Positions 26,797-40,805 of a stretch of 64,000 nt of DNA are shown one piece after another. The notes below the pieces were generated by a model, which worked only from the letters and a program-made list of their open reading frames with translations, made no database searches and was not told the DNA's origin. Within the stretch, counting starts at the first letter, position 1; each line of letters begins with the position of its first letter. The stretch spans positions 2,946,982-3,010,981 of the forward strand of contig NZ_CP141769.1 in NCBI RefSeq assembly GCF_035621355.1, given 5' to 3'. The DNA comes from Thiobacillus sp. SCUT-2 (GTDB lineage Bacteria > Pseudomonadota > Gammaproteobacteria > Burkholderiales > Thiobacillaceae). A program made the position numbers and the translations under genes.

Positions 26797-27228
26797 TGGG
26801 CTGCCCATGCTAGAGACCAAGACCGGCAGCGCGTCGGACCCACATACGAAAATCTCATCAATAGTAGTTCTCATAGTCAATCGTATAGATGGAGGGAACT
26901 GGCTCCGCAAGCCGGTCGCTCAGTCAGCTGGAGCAGTCAATGCACCTGGTAGTAGGTTCAGGCGACGCTGCGTTACAGATCCCCAAAGACTTCGTCAGCT
27001 AGCGCCGAGGAGCGCTGCACGATACAGCTCGATTAACGCTGCTGCTTCCCTGCTCATTAGCCGGCGCCTTCGGGAGACGTGGGAGCGGAGCTTGGAGCGG
27101 CTGGACGAAGCGAATGAAGCTATCGAAACCAGCATTCGTGGCTGGATTCGCAGGAGAATGGGGGCAAGACGAGAATACGCCTCAATATAAACAAACGGAG
27201 CCGCTGGTAAATAGGCAAGACTTCCGTC
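26797..27228. other. Gap between tnsC and the tniQ region
   Basis: About 430 bp contains no gene I can support. A plus-strand frame of about 150 codons (26741-27190) overlaps tnsC and has an Arg-rich low-complexity product without recognisable domains. The region interrupts what is usually a tight tnsABC-tniQ operon. Confidence 0.45.
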
Positions 27229-27324
27229 ATGCCTAATTCCGTCGCGCAGTTGCTCATTTTCTATGGCGGCCTTGCCATCTTCGTGACGGGCGCGCGTGCT
27301 CAGCCACGACGCCCTCAAAACTAG
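27229..27324 (+). pseudogene. Truncated leader copy of the DUF2442 membrane gene
   Basis: A 31-codon frame reads QLLIFYGGLAIF in the same position as the membrane anchor of the 16442-16858 product, then diverges (VTGARAQPRRPQN) and stops. The DUF2442 domain is missing. It is a broken second copy just before tniQ. Duplication by recombination within the element is inferred. Confidence 0.6.
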
Positions 27325-27334
27325 AAATAGAAAT

Positions 27335-28291
27335 ATGGAAATAGTTGAGAGTAATTTGCCCGCGATGATTTTTACCAAGCCGCAAGACGATGAGCTTGCT
27401 GAGGGCTATTGGGGCCGAATTAAACTTCTGAATGTATCTGCATCGAATCGCTCCCTTGGCGCGATGCTTACGAAATACCTCGGTCTTGAAGACCCAGGTA
27501 TAAGCAAGCTGGAGGTGCTGGCTCGCTTTGCACGGCAACCTGTCGCCGAGTTTGTTCGACAACATTCTCTAATCCCGTATCTTCGAGCGGTCTCATTTCG
27601 TTGGACTGAGAATGAACACGGTAGTCCCGCTAATCGCCACTACCTACGACAAAATGCCTTTAGGAGACTCTTACCGTCGCTTCGATTTTGCCCAGCGTGT
27701 GCTTCCGTAGAAATAGCAAAGGGTTGGTCATATTGGAAAAGAAAGCACCAGCTACCCGGGTATGATTGGTGCAGCCTTCACCGAGCCCCCCTCATCTACA
27801 GCCTTGATCCACGCGGAGGTGATGCTCTGCCAACACCTGACGCTGGGAATACGTCTCACATCACCGATCACGAACAAGCGCTCATAGATCACCCCGTCAT
27901 TCAACGTTACATGCGGATCTGTGAGGGCTTTCTGTCTATGCACGCCCCGTTAAACACGATTTTCTCGTCTCGCATGTTGACGTCCCGTATGAGCGAGCTT
28001 GGTCTATCGACCAACGCACGAGCGGGCAACGGTGGAATATTGAGTGATTTTATTTTCGACTCTGTACCGACAAACTGGCTAGGCCGGGTTATACCAAACA
28101 TCCAAAGGAAATTTCCTAAACGTCACTTCTCACTGCTAGATAATATCCAGTTTTCCACTGCATCGCCTGTCGCTCATGCAGTAGCTATGGCAACGCTTTT
28201 CCCGTCAGCTAATGAAGCGTTAACGAGATGGCAGGCCTGCATCGATGAATTCGAATGCGATGCGAAAAGAAGACCTGCAGACGAGCCATGA
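27335..28291 (+). CDS. tniQ: Short TniQ protein at the right end
   Basis: The 318-residue protein has a TniQ zinc finger with C119-x2-C122 (RFCPACASVEIAKGWSYW) and C146-x2-H149 (YDWCSLHRAPL). An N-terminal helix region and a variable C-terminus surround it. TniQ proteins connect TnsC to a target-selecting factor; in CRISPR-associated transposons the short TniQ binds Cascade. No cas gene is present here. An upstream ATG at 27296 would add 13 residues, and neither start has a strong ribosome-binding site. It reads towards the right end, which begins about 60 bp after the stop. Confidence 0.82.
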   Translation: MEIVESNLPAMIFTKPQDDELAEGYWGRIKLLNVSASNRSLGAMLTKYLGLEDPGISKLEVLARFARQPVAEFVRQHSLIPYLRAVSFRWTENEHGSPANRHYLRQNAFRRLLPSLRFCPACASVEIAKGWSYWKRKHQLPGYDWCSLHRAPLIYSLDPRGGDALPTPDAGNTSHITDHEQALIDHPVIQRYMRICEGFLSMHAPLNTIFSSRMLTSRMSELGLSTNARAGNGGILSDFIFDSVPTNWLGRVIPNIQRKFPKRHFSLLDNIQFSTASPVAHAVAMATLFPSANEALTRWQACIDEFECDAKRRPADEP

Positions 28292-28351
28292 TGTAAGCCA
28301 CCTTGCTTCTCCTGATCAGCAAGGCGCCTGACTCCCCGATTTACCGACTTC

Positions 28352-28419
28352 ACTAGTGCGATATATGTGATCACCCGACGGACTTTATTTTTTCCGACGG
28401 ACTTTATTTGTTTTGTTCA
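28352..28419 (-). repeat. Right end of Tn7-like element: abutting TnsB-type sites
   Basis: Two essentially adjacent copies of the repeat, with core CCGACGGACTT, occupy 28374-28393 and 28393-28412. A weak third match (ACCGACTT) is near 28353. Orientation is opposite to the left-end copies. Dense sites at the target-proximal end match the right end of Tn7. The terminal bases of the element run to 28419, 23 nt from the glmS stop. Confidence 0.88.
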
Positions 28420-28442
28420 CGGGCCATTGGAGATGCCGCGCC

Positions 28443-30272
<1,830 letters not shown>

Positions 30273-30274
30273 GC

Positions 30275-31642
30275 CTAGGCTTCCTTCTTCTGTTTGACCG
30301 GCCGCTTCCAGCCGTTGATCGTGAGCTGCTTCGCGCGCGACAGGGTCAGCTCGCCGGCCGGCGCGTCGCGGGTCAGCGTGGTGCCGGCGCCGAGCGTCGC
30401 GCCCCGGCCCACGGTGACCGGCGCGACCAGCTGGGTGTCCGAGCCGACGAACACCTCGTCCTCGATGACCGTGCGGTGCTTGTTCGCGCCGTCGTAGTTG
30501 CAGGTGATGGTGCCGGCGCCGATGTTGACGCGCTTGCCCATGGTCGTGTCGCCGACGTAGGAGAGGTGGTTGATCTTGGAGCCATCGTCGATCTGGCTGT
30601 TCTTGATCTCGACGAAGTTGCCGACGTGGACGTCGCGCGCCAGCCGGGTCCCGGGACGGATGCGCGAGAACGGCCCGAGGCGCCCCGCCTCGCCGATCTC
30701 GGCGTCGTCGATCAGCGTGAAGGCGTCGATGCGCGTGCCCGCCGCGACCTTGACGTTGCGCAGGACGCAGTGGGCACCCACTGACACGCCGTCGCCAAGT
30801 TCCACCTGCCCCTCAAAGACGCAGTTGACGTCGATCGCGACGTCACGCCCGCACGTCAGCGTCCCGCGGACGTCGAGGCGTGCCGGGTCCATCAGGGTCA
30901 CGCCGGCATCGAGCAGGGCTCGTGCGATCTCAGCCTGGTGAATGCGCTCGAGTTCCGCGAGCTGGGCCTTGCTGTTCACGCCCAGCACCTCCCATTCATG
31001 CGCCGGCTGGTGCGCCTCGACCTCGACGCCGTCGCGCACCGCCAGCGCGATGATGTCGGTCAGGTAGTACTCGCCCTGTGCGTTGTCGTTCCTCAGTTCG
31101 CCGATCCAGCGCTTGAGATGGCGCGTCGCTACGGCAAGGATGCCGGTGTTCGCTTCCTGGATGGCGCGTTCGGCGGGCGAGGCGTCCTTGTGCTCGATGA
31201 TGCGCGTGACGCGGCCGTTCTCGCGGACGATGCGGCCGTAGCCGTCCGGATGGGCCAGGTGGACCGTGAGCAGGCCGAGTTTGCCCGCCTCCGCTGCGGC
31301 CACCAGCGGCCGCAGCGTCGCCGCCTTGGTGAGCGGCACGTCGCCGTAGAGGACGAGGGTGACACCGTCGTCGGCGAGACAAGGCAGGGCCTGCTTCACC
31401 GCGTGGCCGGTCCCGTGCTGTTCGGCCTGAAGCACAAATGTCAGCCTGTCGTCAGCCATCGCCTGCGGCACGGCCTCGCCGCCGAAGCCGTAGACCACGC
31501 AGGTCCGCGCCGCGCCGAGCGCGTGGGCAGTGGCGACGACGTGCCCGAGCAGCGGCTTGCCGGCAAGCCGGTGAAGCACCTTCGGGAGGTCGGAGCGCAT
31601 GCGGGTGCCTTTGCCGGCGGCCAGAATGAGAATTTCAAGCAT
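30275..31642 (-). CDS. glmU: Bifunctional GlmU acetyl/uridylyltransferase
   Basis: The 455-residue protein has an N-terminal nucleotidyltransferase with [20 protein letters not shown], and a C-terminal left-handed beta-helix acetyltransferase with [20 protein letters not shown]. It converts glucosamine-1-phosphate to GlcNAc-1-phosphate and then to UDP-GlcNAc. It lies directly upstream of glmS on the same strand, an arrangement common in proteobacteria. The ATG is at 31642. Confidence 0.97.
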   Translation of the reverse strand: MLEILILAAGKGTRMRSDLPKVLHRLAGKPLLGHVVATAHALGAARTCVVYGFGGEAVPQAMADDRLTFVLQAEQHGTGHAVKQALPCLADDGVTLVLYGDVPLTKAATLRPLVAAAEAGKLGLLTVHLAHPDGYGRIVRENGRVTRIIEHKDASPAERAIQEANTGILAVATRHLKRWIGELRNDNAQGEYYLTDIIALAVRDGVEVEAHQPAHEWEVLGVNSKAQLAELERIHQAEIARALLDAGVTLMDPARLDVRGTLTCGRDVAIDVNCVFEGQVELGDGVSVGAHCVLRNVKVAAGTRIDAFTLIDDAEIGEAGRLGPFSRIRPGTRLARDVHVGNFVEIKNSQIDDGSKINHLSYVGDTTMGKRVNIGAGTITCNYDGANKHRTVIEDEVFVGSDTQLVAPVTVGRGATLGAGTTLTRDAPAGELTLSRAKQLTINGWKRPVKQKKEA

Positions 31643-31736
31643 GGTGCGGATTCGAATAGCACGGGTAGAGGAGTCGCATCATCGCGCTGGACGACGCAAG
31701 ACGCGCGCCAAGTATAAGGCCTGAGCTGGGCGCGAT

Positions 31737-31762
31737 GAAAAACGGGGGCCGCTGGCCCCCGT
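31737..31762 (-). terminator. Rho-independent terminator after the OmpA-like gene
   Basis: On the minus strand a perfect stem ACGGGGGCC/GGCCCCCGT with a 3-nt loop is followed by a T-run. It lies 28 bp after the stop of the OmpA-like gene and before glmU. Confidence 0.85.
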
Positions 31763-31790
31763 CTTCGTGGTCCGGCCTGATGACCAGCGC

Positions 31791-32441
31791 TTACTTCTGC
31801 TCGACCAGTTCGACGCGGCGATTCTGGAAGCGGCCGTCGGCGGTCTTGTTGGTGGCGACCGGGTGCGTCTCACCGAAACCCTTGGCAGTCAGGCGATCGG
31901 CGGCGACGCCCTTCTCGATCAGGTAGGTGCGAACCGCGTTGGCACGGCGCTCGGAGAGCTTCTGGTTGTATTTCGCGGCACCCGTGCTGTCGGTGTAGCC
32001 GGCAATCTCGACCTTCACGTCGCCCCACTCGTTCAGGGTGGCGGCCATCTTGTCGAGGATCGGGTGGGCGTCCTTGCGCAGGGTGGCCTTGTCGTGGTCG
32101 AAGTTCACGCCTTCGAGGACCAGCTTGCGGGGGGCAGGTGCAGGCGCGGGCGCCGGCTCGGGCGCGGCGACAGGCTCAGGGGCGGGCGCGGGCGCCGGGG
32201 CGGCGACAGGCGCAGGTTCGGGGGCAGGCGCGGGCGCCGGCGGCACCTTGCACGGCACATCGTACAGTTGCTTGCCGGGGCAGCCGATGGTGCGGAACAG
32301 CTCGTAGTCGGTGGTCTTGCCCGTCGAACTCGCCGCGTTGCTCGGATCGTAATAAGGACCCTGCGCGGCCGATGCGGTCGTAATGCCGCCGGCAATCAGG
32401 GTCGAGGCCAGCACGCCGTACAGAAAGGGTTTTGCACGCAT
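31791..32441 (-). CDS. OmpA-family outer membrane protein
   Basis: The 216-residue protein has a signal peptide (FLYGVLASTLIAGGITTASA) and a long Pro/Ala-rich linker made of APAPEP-type repeats. A C-terminal OmpA-like peptidoglycan-binding domain follows (VEIAGYTDSTG, then QKLSERRANAVRTYLIEKGV). It tethers the outer membrane to peptidoglycan. The start at 32441 follows a GGAG site; longer frames upstream lack one. No N-terminal beta-barrel is visible, so it is probably periplasmic or lipid-free. Confidence 0.9.
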   Translation of the reverse strand: MRAKPFLYGVLASTLIAGGITTASAAQGPYYDPSNAASSTGKTTDYELFRTIGCPGKQLYDVPCKVPPAPAPAPEPAPVAAPAPAPAPEPVAAPEPAPAPAPAPRKLVLEGVNFDHDKATLRKDAHPILDKMAATLNEWGDVKVEIAGYTDSTGAAKYNQKLSERRANAVRTYLIEKGVAADRLTAKGFGETHPVATNKTADGRFQNRRVELVEQK

Positions 32442-32698
32442 GTATTTTTGCTCCTGCTGTAGTGGTTCAACGAAGTTACTGAAATAAGAATGAATTGTTG
32501 TATTGCCAGCAAATCGATCCATCAACGTGTCCTGGGCCGGTTCATCCTCCCTTTGTCGAGCGGCGCGAGCGCCCTCTGGCGACCGCGCCCATTTTTTAAT
32601 GGCTCCGTTTGAAGGTTAGCACAGTGTGAACGTTCACGCCCAACGAATACGGGGCTTGCGGCGGGTAAGGGACCCGTTCACTTCGGCCCCCGTCCACA

Positions 32699-32727
32699 AT
32701 AAAAAAGGCAACCCGAAGGTTGCCTTT
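32699..32727 (-). terminator. Terminator of the ATP synthase operon
   Basis: On the minus strand the stem AAAGGCAACC/GGTTGCCTTT encloses a TTCG tetraloop and is followed by T residues. It lies 21 bp after the atpC stop. The remaining roughly 250 bp up to the OmpA-like gene at 32442 holds that gene's promoter region and no recognised coding sequence. Confidence 0.9.
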
Positions 32728-32747
32728 CGTCCGATCCGGCTGGCTGA

Positions 32748-33170
32748 TCAGGTCAGCTTGCGGAGTTTCTTGATCGCCGCGAGTTGTGCGACCGCCTGCG
32801 CGAGTTCGGCCTGCGCCTGCGCGTAGTCGAGGCTCGCCGCCTTGTCCTTCATCGCCTCCTCGGCGGCGCGCTTGGCGTCGAGCGCCTTGGCCTCGTCGAG
32901 GTCGGCGCCGCGGATCGCGGAGTCCGAGAGGATCGTGACCAGGTGCGGCTGCACTTCGAGGATGCCACCGGAGACGTACACCAGCTCCTCCTCGGCCTGG
33001 TTCGGCACCTTGATGCGCACCGAGCCGGGCTTGAGGGTCGTCAGCAGCGGTGTATGACGCGGATGGATGCCGAGTTCGCCGCGCTCGCCGGGAGCGATCA
33101 CCACTTCGGCGGTGCCGGAGTAGAGCGACTCCTCTGCGCTGACGATGTCGACGTGGATGGTCATGGCCAT
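32748..33170 (-). CDS. atpC: ATP synthase epsilon subunit
   Basis: The 140-residue subunit has the beta-sandwich ([20 protein letters not shown], then [17 protein letters not shown]) and a C-terminal helical pair. It belongs to the F1 central stalk and can inhibit ATP hydrolysis. The start at 33170 follows GAGG; a second ATG is two codons downstream. It is the last gene of the atp operon. Confidence 0.96.
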   Translation of the reverse strand: MAMTIHVDIVSAEESLYSGTAEVVIAPGERGELGIHPRHTPLLTTLKPGSVRIKVPNQAEEELVYVSGGILEVQPHLVTILSDSAIRGADLDEAKALDAKRAAEEAMKDKAASLDYAQAQAELAQAVAQLAAIKKLRKLT

Positions 33171-33192
33171 TGTGTAACCTCGTGTGGGGCGA

Positions 33193-33244
33193 ACGGTGAG
33201 CGGTGAGCGGCAAGCCTTCCGGCTCACCCCTCACCCCTCACCGC
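33193..33244 (-). repeat. Imperfect hairpin of GGTGAGC-type repeats between atpD and atpC
   Basis: Two GGTGAG units on the left can pair with three CTCACC units on the right around a TTCC-like loop, giving a long imperfect stem in the atp message. The same 7-mer recurs as a tandem array at 46111-46166. It could influence epsilon-subunit expression by altering mRNA processing or translation. Confidence 0.65.
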
Positions 33245-33251
33245 TTGCACG

Positions 33252-34640
<1,389 letters not shown>

Positions 34641-34656
34641 CTAAAAGTTGAATTCT

Positions 34657-35529
34657 TTAAACCGCGGCGGCGCCGGCGACGATCTCGGACAGTTCCTTCG
34701 TGATCGCGGCCTGACGGGTCTTGTTGTAGACCAGTTTCAGTTCGCCGATGACGTTCTTGGCATTGTCGGACGCGGCCTTCATCGCGACCATCCGCGCCGA
34801 TTGCTCGCATGCCAGATTCTCTGCGACGCCCTGATAGACCAGCGATTCGATGTAGCGCATCAGCATGGCATCGACCACGGGCTTGGCGTCCGGCTCGTAG
34901 ATGTAGTCCCAGTGCGTCTTGAGGCTCGCCTCTTCGGCATCTTCCATCTTCGCCAGCGGCAACAGCTGGGTCAGCGTGGGCTCCTGCTTCATCGTGTTGA
35001 CGAAGCGGCTGTATACGAGATACAGCGCGTCGATGCGCCCTTCGAGGTAGGCGTCGAGCATGATCTTGACCGGGCCGATCAGCTTCTCCATGTGCGGGGT
35101 ATCGCCCAGGCCCGTCAGCTGCGACACGACGTTGGCGCCGAGGCGCTGCATGAACCCGAGACCCTTGTTGCCGATCGCGGTGACGTCGATCTGCACGCCG
35201 GCGGCTTCCCACTGCTTCATCTGGTTGACCGCCAGACGGAAGGCATTGGTGTTCAAGCCGCCGCACAGGCCCTTGTCGGAGCTGACGATGATCAGGCCGA
35301 CGCGCTTGACGTTGTCACGCGCCGTCACGAACGGATGCTTGTATTCCGTATGGGCATACGCCAGGTGCGTTGCCACGCGGGCGATCTTCTCGGCGTACGG
35401 ACGCGCGGCCTTCATGCGGTCCTGCGCCTTGCGCATCTTGGACGCGGCGACCATCTCCATCGCCTTGGTGATCTTGCGCGTGTTTTCCACGCTCTTGATC
35501 TTGGTCCGTATCTCTTTTCCGGCTGCCAT
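34657..35529 (-). CDS. atpG: ATP synthase gamma subunit
   Basis: This 290-residue subunit has the conserved N-terminal ([20 protein letters not shown]) and C-terminal ([15 protein letters not shown], here [12 protein letters not shown]) helices that form the rotor shaft. It couples c-ring rotation to catalysis in F1. It is 25 bp upstream of atpD in transcription order. Confidence 0.97.
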   Translation of the reverse strand: MAAGKEIRTKIKSVENTRKITKAMEMVAASKMRKAQDRMKAARPYAEKIARVATHLAYAHTEYKHPFVTARDNVKRVGLIIVSSDKGLCGGLNTNAFRLAVNQMKQWEAAGVQIDVTAIGNKGLGFMQRLGANVVSQLTGLGDTPHMEKLIGPVKIMLDAYLEGRIDALYLVYSRFVNTMKQEPTLTQLLPLAKMEDAEEASLKTHWDYIYEPDAKPVVDAMLMRYIESLVYQGVAENLACEQSARMVAMKAASDNAKNVIGELKLVYNKTRQAAITKELSEIVAGAAAV

Positions 35530-35554
35530 AATGGCTCCTAATCAGCGCGGTCTA

Positions 35555-37096
35555 TCAATAGACGCCGGTTTTCTTGAACTCTTCGACCGCAGCGGTGAGG
35601 GCCTTCTCGTTCGCGTCGTCGAGGTTGCCGCTGGCTTCCACGGCGTCCATGATGGCGGCGTATTTGGATTTCACGAAGGCCTGCAGCGCCGCTTCGAACG
35701 CGAGGATCTTGCCGACTTCGACGTCGTCCATGTAGCCCTTGTTGACGGCGAACAGGGTCAGCGCCATTTCGGAGACCGACATCGGCGAGTACTGGGCCTG
35801 CTTCATCAGTTCGGTCACGCGACGTCCGCGCTCGAGCTGCTTGCGGGTGGCTTCGTCGAGGTCGGAGGCGAACTGGGCGAAGGCCGCGAGTTCGCGGTAC
35901 TGCGCCAGCGCCAGGCGCACGCCGCCGCCGAGCTTCTTGATGACCTTGGTCTGCGCGGCACCACCTACGCGGGACACCGACAGGCCGGCGTTGATCGCGG
36001 GACGGATGCCGGCGTTGAAGAGGTCGGTCTCGAGGAAGATCTGGCCGTCGGTGATCGAGATCACGTTGGTCGGCACGAACGCGGACACGTCGCCGGCCTG
36101 CGTTTCGATGATCGGCAGTGCGGTCAGCGAACCGGTCTTGCCCTTGACGGCACCGCCGGTGAGCTTCTCGACGTAGTCGGCGTTGACGCGCGCAGCGCGC
36201 TCGAGCAGACGCGAGTGCAGGTAGAACACGTCGCCCGGGTAGGCTTCGCGGCCCGGCGGACGGCGCAGCAGCAGGGAGACCTGGCGGTAGGCCCAGGCCT
36301 GCTTGGTCAGATCGTCGTAAATGATCAGGGCATCCTCACCATTGTCGCGGAAGAATTCGCCCATGGTGCAGCCCGAGTAGGGGGCGATGTACTGCATCGC
36401 GGCGGCGTCGGACGCGGTCGCGGCGACCACGATGGTGTGGTCCATGGCGCCATGCTCTTCGAGCTTGCGCACCACGTTGGCGATCGAGGATGCCTTCTGG
36501 CCCACGGCGACGTAGATACATTTCACGCCGGTGCCCTTCTGGTTGATGATGGCGTCGATCGCGACGGCGGTCTTGCCGGTCTGGCGGTCGCCGATGATCA
36601 GTTCGCGCTGGCCGCGGCCGACGGGCACCATGGCGTCGATCGACTTGAGGCCGGTCTGCACCGGCTGGTCGACCGATTTGCGGTCAATGACGCCGGGGGC
36701 GATGCGCTCGATCGGCATGGTCTTGTCGGCGGCGACGGGGCCCTTGCCGTCGATCGGCTGGCCCAGCGCATTGACGACGCGGCCCAGCAGCGCGCGTCCG
36801 ACCGGCACTTCGAGGATGCGGCCGGTGCACTTGGCGACGTCGCCTTCCTTGATGTGCTCGTAGTCGCCCAGGACCACGGCACCGACGGAGTCGCGCTCGA
36901 GGTTCAGCGCGACGCCGAAGGTGTTGCCCGGCATCTCGATCATTTCACCCGACATCACGTCGGACAAACCGTGAATGCGGACGATGCCGTCGGTGACGGA
37001 CACGATCGTGCCCTGGGTGCGCAGTTCGCTGGAGGCGCCCAGGTTCTCGATCTTGGCTTTAATCAGTTCGCTGATTTCGCTTGGATTCAATTGCAT
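35555..37096 (-). CDS. atpA: ATP synthase alpha subunit
   Basis: The 513-residue regulatory/structural subunit has Walker [12 protein letters not shown] and the conserved [20 protein letters not shown] segment. It forms the hexamer with beta. Length and sequence are typical. It lies between atpH and atpG. Confidence 0.98.
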   Translation of the reverse strand: MQLNPSEISELIKAKIENLGASSELRTQGTIVSVTDGIVRIHGLSDVMSGEMIEMPGNTFGVALNLERDSVGAVVLGDYEHIKEGDVAKCTGRILEVPVGRALLGRVVNALGQPIDGKGPVAADKTMPIERIAPGVIDRKSVDQPVQTGLKSIDAMVPVGRGQRELIIGDRQTGKTAVAIDAIINQKGTGVKCIYVAVGQKASSIANVVRKLEEHGAMDHTIVVAATASDAAAMQYIAPYSGCTMGEFFRDNGEDALIIYDDLTKQAWAYRQVSLLLRRPPGREAYPGDVFYLHSRLLERAARVNADYVEKLTGGAVKGKTGSLTALPIIETQAGDVSAFVPTNVISITDGQIFLETDLFNAGIRPAINAGLSVSRVGGAAQTKVIKKLGGGVRLALAQYRELAAFAQFASDLDEATRKQLERGRRVTELMKQAQYSPMSVSEMALTLFAVNKGYMDDVEVGKILAFEAALQAFVKSKYAAIMDAVEASGNLDDANEKALTAAVEEFKKTGVY

Positions 37097-37141
37097 TTCT
37101 GTTCTCCGAACCGTGAGGTTCCGATAAATGGGTGTACTCGA

Positions 37142-37678
37142 TTAGCCTTGCAGGGCGAACGCCATGCGCTGCAGCCGGCCCTTGACCGAACCGTCGATCA
37201 CCTGGTCGCCGATCGTGATCACGGCACCGCCGATCAGCTCGGGGTCGATCGCGACCTGCACGTGCACCGCGCGGTTGAACTTGGCCTTGAGGCCGGCGAC
37301 CAGATCGTCGATCTGCGTCTGCGTCAGTTCCTGTGCGCTGGTGATGGTGGCTTCGAGGGTGCCTTCGGCATCGGCCTTGAGCGTCTCGAACTGCACCGCG
37401 ATTTCCGGCAGCAGCATGAGGCGGTCGTTCTCGGCCAGCACCTTGACGAAGTTGGCGCCGCGCTCGCCGAGCGCGCTGCCGGCGACCTCGATGACGAGGT
37501 CGGCGACGCGAGCGGCCGATACGGCCGGATCGGCGATCAGACGCGCCACCTGCTCATCGGAAACGATGGTCGCAAGGGTGGCGATGCGCGAGGACCAGCC
37601 GGCAAGATCGCCTTCACCCTGCGCGAGGCGGAAGGCCGCTTCGGCGTAGGGGCGTGCCAGGGTAGACAGTTCGCTCAT
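37142..37678 (-). CDS. atpH: ATP synthase delta subunit
   Basis: The 178-residue peripheral-stalk subunit has the N-terminal [13 protein letters not shown] motif and the C-terminal domain with [20 protein letters not shown]. It connects F1 to subunit b. Its start is 2 bp after the atpF stop. Confidence 0.95.
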   Translation of the reverse strand: MSELSTLARPYAEAAFRLAQGEGDLAGWSSRIATLATIVSDEQVARLIADPAVSAARVADLVIEVAGSALGERGANFVKVLAENDRLMLLPEIAVQFETLKADAEGTLEATITSAQELTQTQIDDLVAGLKAKFNRAVHVQVAIDPELIGGAVITIGDQVIDGSVKGRLQRMAFALQG

Positions 37679-37680
37679 GA

Positions 37681-38151
37681 TTACAGCTCGGCTTTCAGCT
37701 GGCTCAGGAGGTCAGCGTGGGTCTGCGCGTTGACTTCGCGGCGCAGGATCTTCGCTGCACCGGCCACGGCCAGCGCCGCCACCTGCTCGCGCAGGCCTTC
37801 GCGTGCGCGGTTGGCTTCCTGCTCGATGTTCGCCTGCGCCGCGGCGAGCTGGCGCTCGCCTTCCTGCTTGGCGGCGTTCTTGGCTTCCTCGATGATCTGC
37901 GCTGCACGCTTTTCGGCCTGAGCAATCACCTCGGCGGCCTGCGACTTGGCATCACGCAGATGGTCGCCGGCCGCCTTGGCGGCGAGTTCCAGTTCGTGCT
38001 TGCCGCGGTCGGCGGCGGCAAGGCCGTCGGCGATCTGCTTCTTGCGCGTCTCGAGCGCGTTCATGATCGGCGGCCACACGAACTTCATGCAGAACCACAC
38101 GAAGAGGATGAACGTGATGGACTGGCCGATCAAAGTTGCGTTGAAGTTCAT
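37681..38151 (-). CDS. atpF: ATP synthase b subunit
   Basis: The 156-residue subunit has an N-terminal transmembrane helix ([20 protein letters not shown]) and a long charged coiled coil. It forms the peripheral stalk with delta. It is preceded by atpE with a 52-bp gap. Confidence 0.96.
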   Translation of the reverse strand: MNFNATLIGQSITFILFVWFCMKFVWPPIMNALETRKKQIADGLAAADRGKHELELAAKAAGDHLRDAKSQAAEVIAQAEKRAAQIIEEAKNAAKQEGERQLAAAQANIEQEANRAREGLREQVAALAVAGAAKILRREVNAQTHADLLSQLKAEL

Positions 38152-38203
38152 ATCCGCACCTTTTAATGACGGGGGTTAGAGAGGTTCCGAATCAACCCGC
38201 GAA

Positions 38204-38452
<249 letters not shown>

Positions 38453-38522
38453 CTAATTAAAAAATCAAAGTTGAAAACAAGTAACCAGAATTGATACTGC
38501 GAAATCGGTGATGCCCAGCTTG

Positions 38523-39830
<1,308 letters not shown>

Positions 39831-39863
39831 TTATGATACTTGAATTAGTGAGGTCTATGCAAT

Positions 39864-39901
39864 CATCAAGCTGCTTGATGACGAATTTCACTATGTAGTG
39901 A
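39864..39901. promoter_or_regulatory. Two palindromes in the atpI-parB intergenic region
   Basis: CATCAAG-CTG-CTTGATG (39864-39880) and TCACTATGTAGTGA (39888-39901) are perfect inverted repeats upstream of atpI. They lie in the AT-rich region expected to hold the atp promoter and could be operators. The regulator is unknown. Confidence 0.45.
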
Positions 39902-39913
39902 TGTTGTATAGCG

Positions 39914-39945
39914 AAAAAAACGTGGCCGGCAAGGCCACGCGGCAG
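39914..39945 (-). terminator. Terminator after parB
   Basis: On the minus strand CGTGGCC-TTGCC-GGCCACG is followed by seven T. It lies just past the parB stop and separates the parAB transcript from the atp operon. Confidence 0.9.
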
Positions 39946-39950
39946 AAAAA

Positions 39951-40805
39951 TCAGAGCTGGATGCCGAGCCGCAGCAGCAGGCCTTCCAGCTCCTCGGCAC
40001 TGGCGAAACTAAGCGTCAGCTTGCCGGCCCCCTTGGTGCCGGTCTGCACGCGCGCCGTCATGCCGAGGGCGTCGGAGAGCGCCTCCTCCAGGCGCAGGAG
40101 ATCGCGCGACACGGTGCGCTTCGCGGGGGCGGGCGGGGTGCCTTCCTTCAGGCGGGCGACGCGGCGTTCGACTTCGCGTACCGACAGCCCCTTCGTCTCG
40201 ATCTCGTGCGCCAGTTCGCGCTGCTGGTTGGCATGCAGCGGCAGCAACGCGCGCGCATGCCCCATCTCGATGAGCCCGGCGGTGAGCATGTCCTGCACCG
40301 GCCGCGACAGGTTCAGCAGGCGCAGCAGGTTGGACACCGCCGCACGCGACTTGCCGACCGCCTGCGCCACCGCATCGTGGGTCATGCCGAATTCCTGGAT
40401 CAGGCGCTGCAGGCCGTGCGCCTCGTCGATCGCGTTGAGGTCCTCGCGCTGGATGTTTTCGATCAGCGCCATCGCCGCAACCGCATCGTCCGCGACCTCG
40501 CGGACCAGCACCGGCACGTCGGACAGGCCCGCCAGCTGCGCGGCGCGCCAGCGCCGCTCGCCGGCGATGATCTCGTAGCCGCCGGCGGTCTCGCGCGCGA
40601 GGATCGGCTGCATCAGGCCCTGCGCGCGGATCGAGTCGGCGAGTTCCTGCAGCGACTCGCTGTCCATCTGGGTACGCGGCTGGTACTTGCCCGGCGCCAG
40701 CTGCGACACGGGCATCATGCGCAAATCGCCCTGCGGCGGCGCGGCGCTGTCTTCCCCGCCGAGCAACGCGTCGAGCCCGCGCCCGAGTCCCTTAGGCTTG
40801 GCCAT
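39951..40805 (-). CDS. parB: Chromosome partition protein ParB
   Basis: The 284-residue protein has the N-terminal KGLGRGLDALLG segment, a ParB/Srx CTPase domain (YEIIAGERRWRAAQLAGL, then ALIENIQREDLNAIDEA) and a helix-turn-helix (THDAVAQAVGKSRAAVSNLL). It binds parS sites, two to three of which lie in the window. It overlaps the parA end by 14 bp. The start at 40805 follows GAGAGGAA. Confidence 0.96.
   Translation of the reverse strand: MAKPKGLGRGLDALLGGEDSAAPPQGDLRMMPVSQLAPGKYQPRTQMDSESLQELADSIRAQGLMQPILARETAGGYEIIAGERRWRAAQLAGLSDVPVLVREVADDAVAAMALIENIQREDLNAIDEAHGLQRLIQEFGMTHDAVAQAVGKSRAAVSNLLRLLNLSRPVQDMLTAGLIEMGHARALLPLHANQQRELAHEIETKGLSVREVERRVARLKEGTPPAPAKRTVSRDLLRLEEALSDALGMTARVQTGTKGAGKLTLSFASAEELEGLLLRLGIQL

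Larger units (their letters stand above)
1464..28419. mobile_element. Tn7-like transposon inserted at attTn7 downstream of glmS
   Basis: The two ends are inverted repeats. The left end (from 1464) and the reverse complement of the right end (from 28419) agree at all but 2 of their first 27 bases, both starting TGA and containing AAACAAATAAAG followed by TCCGTCGGA. Further core copies lie inside each end. The right end is 23 nt past the glmS stop, matching the known Tn7 target. Inside are tnsA, tnsB, tnsC, a short tniQ and a longer tnsD-like gene. The flanks share only the 4 bp CGGG (1460-1463 and 28420-28423), so the expected 5-bp duplication is not perfect. The cargo is a mosaic of regulators, chromate resistance and broken genes. 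Confidence 0.92.

Noticed and set aside
26741..27190. Possible gene between tnsC and tniQ
   Set aside because: It overlaps tnsC, has low-complexity Arg-rich sequence and no recognisable family.
35060..37921. Very long open frame (about 950 codons) on the plus strand
   Set aside because: It lies antisense to the intact atpG, atpA and atpH genes and is His/Gln/Val-rich; it is a product of GC-biased codon use.
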